Origin: Frederiksenia canicola
GTDB lineage: Bacteria > Pseudomonadota > Gammaproteobacteria > Enterobacterales > Pasteurellaceae
NCBI RefSeq assembly: GCF_011455495.1
Contig: NZ_CP015029.1
Span: forward strand, 372,001 to 436,000
DNA: 64,000 bases
Direction: 5' to 3'
In this document: positions 60,513 through 64,000 of the stretch, piece after piece
Layout of the letters: the number at the start of each line of letters is the position of its first letter
Numbering within the stretch: the first letter of the stretch is position 1
The notes under the pieces: model-generated
Seen by the model: only the letters and a program-made list of their open reading frames with translations
Told to the model about the DNA's origin: nothing
The model's database searches: none
Translations under genes and position numbers: made by a program

Positions 60513-61307
60513 CTATTTTAAAAACATATTGATCGCAATGCAGACCAGCAACACTGCAAAGGCTTTTTTCAGTACAGGCACAGGTAGCACATTAGCGGCG
60601 TTAGCCCCTAATTTTGAAGTGAAAAAAGAAGTTAAGGTAATACCAAGTAACGCTGGCAAATAGACATAACCTAAGGAATACTCAGGCAAATTCGGCATAT
60701 TCCAGCCGTTGAAAATAAAACTGAAGGTCGCTGAAACCCCAAGCAATGCCCCACAGAAAGAAGAGGTGCCAATGGCTCGTTTCATCTCAATGCCACGCCC
60801 ATCCAAATAAGGCACGATAAGCCCTCCACCTGCAATGCCCGCCATGCTCGAAATCACACCAATAATGCTACCAGCAATAATGGTGGATTGGGGGGTAATT
60901 GGCTTGACTTGTGACGCTTTTTTCTTCAAGGAAAACAGCATTTTTCCAGCTAAAAACAGCACGATCACCGCAAAAATCTTCGACATTTGCTCTTTTGGCA
61001 CGCTGGTGACTGCAAAACCTGCAATAAAAACCGAAATCATCAACGCTGGGATAAAATATTTGCTCACTTGCCAATCAACATTGCCGTTTTTATGGTGACG
61101 ATGTGCAGCAGAAAATGCCGTGACCACGATAGTCGAAAAGGAAGTGCCGAGTGCCATCGACATCAAATATTCGTTTGGAATTCCCACTAATGGAAAGAGA
61201 TAAACCAACACAGGCACAATAATCAGCCCGCCGCCGATACCAAACAGCCCTGCCAAAAATCCCACAACAGCCCCTAAGGCTAAACAGCTAAAAAAGATTT
61301 CAATCAC
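60513..61307 (-). CDS. TauE/SafE (TSUP) family membrane permease
   Basis: This 264-residue protein has about eight hydrophobic segments. [23 protein letters not shown] and the second-half repeat [19 protein letters not shown] are the paired signatures of the TSUP family, which exports or imports small sulfur or organic anions such as sulfite. The substrate is unknown here. The start overlaps the rppH stop by 8 nt. Confidence 0.88.
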   Translation of the reverse strand: MIEIFFSCLALGAVVGFLAGLFGIGGGLIIVPVLVYLFPLVGIPNEYLMSMALGTSFSTIVVTAFSAAHRHHKNGNVDWQVSKYFIPALMISVFIAGFAVTSVPKEQMSKIFAVIVLFLAGKMLFSLKKKASQVKPITPQSTIIAGSIIGVISSMAGIAGGGLIVPYLDGRGIEMKRAIGTSSFCGALLGVSATFSFIFNGWNMPNLPEYSLGYVYLPALLGITLTSFFTSKLGANAANVLPVPVLKKAFAVLLVCIAINMFLK

Positions 61308-61881
61308 GTTGTTTCCCCTTGTTTACGCGATAAGGTTTACGAGATTCCCGTCGTTCTGGACGAGATTCTTTACGTTCTTGCGGCTGCAGATCTTTTGGTG
61401 GGTGATTGCTCATTAACACTTGAGCGAATTCTTTCATTACTTTGCGATAAACATCCCGCTTGAACGACACAACCTGTCGCACTGGATACCAAAAACTCAC
61501 CCAACGCCAACCATCAAATTCTGGCGTTTTGCTTGTTTTCAAATTGATCATACTCTCAGGGCTAACCAGTTGTAATAAGAACCAACGCTGCTTCTGCCCG
61601 ATACACACTGGATGGGTATTTTCCGTACGAACCAATCGCTTAGGGAGTTTATATTTTAGCCAATACTTCGATGCCCAAAGCACCCGCACATCTTTTTTAG
61701 ATAAACCGACTTCTTCATAAAGCTCACGGTACATTGCTGTTTCAATGTTTTCACCTTCGTTAATGCCTCCTTGCGGAAACTGCCACGAATTTTGTCCAAA
61801 CCGTTTTGCCCAGAGAACTTGCCCTTGTTTATTGCAGATGACGATACCAACATTTGGGCGGTAACCATCAAAATCGATCAA
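61300..61881 (-). CDS. rppH: RNA pyrophosphohydrolase (RppH)
   Basis: The protein has 193 residues from a TTG at 61881, giving (M)[16 protein letters not shown], the family N-terminus, with AAGG 7 nt before it. No ATG gives this start; a TTG at 61911 would add ten basic residues. The Nudix box is [23 protein letters not shown], and [27 protein letters not shown] is the RppH C-terminal motif. It removes pyrophosphate from mRNA 5' ends to begin decay. The basic tail is longer than in E. coli. Confidence 0.93.
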   Translation of the reverse strand: MIDFDGYRPNVGIVICNKQGQVLWAKRFGQNSWQFPQGGINEGENIETAMYRELYEEVGLSKKDVRVLWASKYWLKYKLPKRLVRTENTHPVCIGQKQRWFLLQLVSPESMINLKTSKTPEFDGWRWVSFWYPVRQVVSFKRDVYRKVMKEFAQVLMSNHPPKDLQPQERKESRPERRESRKPYRVNKGKQRD

Positions 61882-61998
61882 CTTAGACCGCCTTGTTTTG
61901 CGTGAATACAATAGGAGAGAATTGTTTCATAATTCTGCCGATTGAACAACCAAAAAGGGGAGCAACAAGCGGTCAGTTTCCTGAAAAAATTTACCAAC

Positions 61999-62340
61999 TG
62001 TGGATAACTCTGTGGAAAAGTTGAATATTTGTTGATAACTTTCTGAACTCAACTTGGGAATAAGATGATCGCAACACGATCCTCGGATCTTTTCTACTGG
62101 TTTTGTCGATCAATATTCACTGTATGTATTCACATTTGATCGCTGTTTAAACTCACATACATGAATAACTTGATCGTGATTTGTTAAAATTTGATGGCTT
62201 ATTCACATTCAAGGTAAGATTATCCCCATCATCTGTGGATAAAATTGTGATAGATCGGAAAAAAGATCCTGTATAACTCAAAACAAGATCTTATATTGGA
62301 TAAATAATTTAATAAAAACAATAGGTTATTTGTAATGTGG
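61999..62340. other. oriC: Probable chromosomal replication origin oriC
   Basis: No gene lies in 61882-62452. Perfect DnaA boxes TGTGGATAA occur at 61999-62007 and 62234-62242. Near-boxes are TGTTGATAA (62030), TTATTCACA (62199) and TTATCCCCA (62220). Nine GATC sites lie between 62067 and 62290. On the - strand three 13-mers of the GATCT type run from 62290, 62268 and 62256 and end one base from the box at 62242, as L, M, R and R1 do in E. coli. An AT-rich stretch lies at 62290-62340. Confidence 0.85.
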
Positions 62341-62378
62341 AGAACTACTAAAAGCCAGTTTGTTTTTTAACCAAAAAT

Positions 62379-62436
62379 ACAAGCGGTCAGATCCTGCGAA
62401 CATTTTGCAAAAATTTGGTCGGATCTGACCGCTTGT
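62379..62436. terminator. USS-pair stem-loop after the ornithine aminotransferase gene
   Basis: ACAAGCGGTCAGATCC...GGATCTGACCGCTTGT with a TGCAAAAA core, 17 bp after the rocD stop. It likely keeps transcripts out of oriC. Confidence 0.7.
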
Positions 62437-62452
62437 TGCCCTTCCGTTTTAC

Positions 62453-63646
62453 TTAGCTCAATACTTCCCGAATGCGTTCCAACGCCCAATCAAGATCGGC
62501 TTTTTCGATCACAAGTGGCGGGGCGAAACGAATGACAGTGTCGTGGGTTTCTTTGCACAGCAAACCTTTCTCTTTCAAGGCTTCGCAGTATGGGCGAGCA
62601 GCCTCAGTCAGCTCCAAGCCAATGAACAAGCCACGCCCTCGTACTTCTTTGATTTTCGGGTGCTGGATTTTTTTCAGCTCCGTCAAGAAGTATTCGCCTA
62701 ATTCACGGGAACGCTCCGCCAAGTTTTCTTCAACTAATACATCAAGTGCAGCGATCGACACCGCACACGCCAAGGGGTTCCCCCCGAAAGTTGAACCGTG
62801 AGAACCTGGGTTGAATACGCCTAAAATCGCTTTGTCTGCTAGAACACAAGAAATCGGGAACACGCCGCCACCGAGAGCTTTACCGAGAATGTACATATCT
62901 GGCTCGAAACCTTCCCATTCGCACGCAAACAGTTTCCCTGTGCGACCAAGCCCTGCTTGGATTTCGTCCGCGATAAACAGCACATTGTGTTGTTTGCAGA
63001 GTGCGTAAGCAGATTTTAGGAAGCCTGTTGGTGGAATTAAAATGCCTGCTTCGCCTTGAATTGGCTCAACTAAGAATGCTGCAGTGTTTGGAGTGATGGC
63101 ATTTTTCAGGGCATCTAAATCGCCGTAAGGCACCAGTTTGATCCCCGGTAGCAAAGGCCCAAAGCCACGTTGATAATCAGCATCGGACGAAAGGGAAACG
63201 GCTGCCATCGTACGACCATGAAAATTGCCCACACAAGCAATGATTTCTGCCCGATCTTTTGCCACTCCTTTCACATCATATGCCCAACGGCGTGCGGTTT
63301 TAATCGCCGTTTCAACCGCTTCTGCCCCCGTATTCATCGGCAACGCCATGGATTTTTTACCGAGTTTGCAGATTTTTTCGTACCAAGGGGCAAGTTGATC
63401 GTTATAAAACGCCCGTGAAGTGAGCGTCACTCGCTCGGCTTGATCTTTCAACGCCTGCACAATTTTCGGATGGCAATGCCCTTGATTTACCGCTGAGTAG
63501 GCACTGAGCATATCCAAATAGCGTTTTCCTTCTGGATCTTCGACCCAAATGCCTTGAGCTTTGCTGATCACAATCGGCAATGGCAGATAATTCTTCGCCC
63601 CAAATTGTTCTGTTTGTTCGATGATTTGTTGAGTTGATTGCTGCAT
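62453..63646 (-). CDS. rocD: Ornithine aminotransferase (class III)
   Basis: The protein has 397 residues and is PLP-dependent. [42 protein letters not shown] is the typical start. The cofactor Asp is in [15 protein letters not shown], and the catalytic Lys is in ILGKALGGG. It turns ornithine plus 2-oxoglutarate into glutamate semialdehyde and glutamate. ArgD-type acetylornithine transaminase is a close alternative, but [17 protein letters not shown] and the start fit RocD. Confidence 0.88.
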   Translation of the reverse strand: MQQSTQQIIEQTEQFGAKNYLPLPIVISKAQGIWVEDPEGKRYLDMLSAYSAVNQGHCHPKIVQALKDQAERVTLTSRAFYNDQLAPWYEKICKLGKKSMALPMNTGAEAVETAIKTARRWAYDVKGVAKDRAEIIACVGNFHGRTMAAVSLSSDADYQRGFGPLLPGIKLVPYGDLDALKNAITPNTAAFLVEPIQGEAGILIPPTGFLKSAYALCKQHNVLFIADEIQAGLGRTGKLFACEWEGFEPDMYILGKALGGGVFPISCVLADKAILGVFNPGSHGSTFGGNPLACAVSIAALDVLVEENLAERSRELGEYFLTELKKIQHPKIKEVRGRGLFIGLELTEAARPYCEALKEKGLLCKETHDTVIRFAPPLVIEKADLDWALERIREVLS

Positions 63647-63752
63647 TTCTCACTCCGTCTCTAGAAAAGTCTTCACGGGAAAAGTGTAGCAAGATTTTGG
63701 GAGGGGTTGTTAAATTTTTGTGAAAAGTATGAAGTACGTCGCATTTTTGCTG

Positions 63753-63825
63753 ACAAGCGGTCAGATCCTAGCTTTTTTTTGCAAAGACAACATTTGCAAA
63801 ATTTTCAGCGGATCTGACCGCTTGT
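63753..63825. terminator. USS-pair stem-loop downstream of the GntP-type gene
   Basis: ACAAGCGGTCAGATCC...GGATCTGACCGCTTGT, with an imperfect centre containing TTTGCAAA words. It starts 8 bp after the permease stop on the - strand. Confidence 0.7.
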
Positions 63826-63832
63826 CATACGA

Positions 63833-64000
63833 CTAGAGCAAGAGGCTGCCGATTAAGGCAATCGCAAAACCGACTAAGCCGATAGATGTTTCAAGCAGTG
63901 TCCACGTCTTGAGCGTGGTTTTTTCGTCCATTTCTAAGAAGCGGCTCACCAGCCAGAACCCAGAATCGTTCACGTGGGAAAGCACTGTCGCACCCGACGC
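63833..64000 (-). CDS. GntP-family permease, C-terminal part (cut by window edge)
   Basis: The last 55 residues are visible: ASGATVLSHVNDSGFWLVSRFL, MDEKTTLKTWTLLETSIGLVGFAIALIGSLLL, stop TAG at 63833-63835. This is the C-terminal end of GntP-type gluconate/organic-acid permeases, with a final membrane helix. Which member (GntT, GntU, GntP or other) cannot be told. Confidence 0.8.
   Translation of the reverse strand, partial: ASGATVLSHVNDSGFWLVSRFLEMDEKTTLKTWTLLETSIGLVGFAIALIGSLLL

Overview
The window is chromosomal DNA of a Pasteurellaceae bacterium. The DNA-uptake word ACAAGCGGT(C) recurs throughout, often as inverted pairs in intergenic gaps. This form of the word is typical of the Actinobacillus pleuropneumoniae/Mannheimia/Bibersteinia branch, not of Haemophilus influenzae. 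The housekeeping proteins (RpoB, RpoC, HslU, Ffh, RppH) read as close gammaproteobacterial orthologues. Species cannot be fixed from the sequence alone.

Layout. 1-10.5 kb is ordinary chromosome: tldD (partial), a TPR-repeat/DUF2971 gene with ten 165-bp repeats, a glutathione S-transferase, sfsA, a small lipoprotein, hslV-hslU split by a palindromic element, dapF, a Dcu dicarboxylate carrier and apaH. At 10.6 kb a tRNA-Val(GAC) gene holds a 16.8-kb integrated element (10656-27466), bounded by a repeat of the tRNA 3' end.

The element reads entirely on the + strand. It has a P4-type integrase, a lambda gpU-like tail terminator, an HK97-type head set (major capsid, protease, portal, head-tail adaptor, connector), an HNH nuclease, both terminase subunits, a cargo segment, AlpA, an Icd/Ash-like protein and a P4-type helicase. 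It has no tail tube, tape measure, baseplate, lysis or CI-like repressor gene. This is the expected make-up of a capsid-forming phage-inducible chromosomal island (cf-PICI): a satellite that builds its own head, packages its own DNA and borrows tails. Three clusters of short repeats fit this reading: CGGTTACTA sites by both att ends, TCACTTT sites at both ends, and seven TTGAGC/GCTCAA hexamers just upstream of terS.

27.6-32.3 kb carries a putative outer-membrane protein, mutS and a very short YadA-type trimeric autotransporter. 32.4-51.4 kb is the ribosomal protein/RNA polymerase cluster (secE-nusG-rplK-rplA and rplJ-rplL-rpoB-rpoC, all on the - strand). A type I restriction-modification locus (hsdR-hsdS-hsdM) lies between rplA and rplJ. 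Its hsdR has an in-frame amber codon at codon 47 and an altered Walker A motif, so restriction may be lost while methylation remains.

51.8-61.9 kb holds modF, a VirK-like gene, a patatin-like gene, mioC, ffh, trpS, gph, lgt, a TauE/SafE permease and rppH. The 570-bp gap between rppH and the ornithine aminotransferase gene has the layout of oriC: perfect DnaA boxes, nine GATC sites in 224 bp and three GATCT-type 13-mers beside an AT-rich stretch. The window ends in the 3' end of a GntP-family permease gene.
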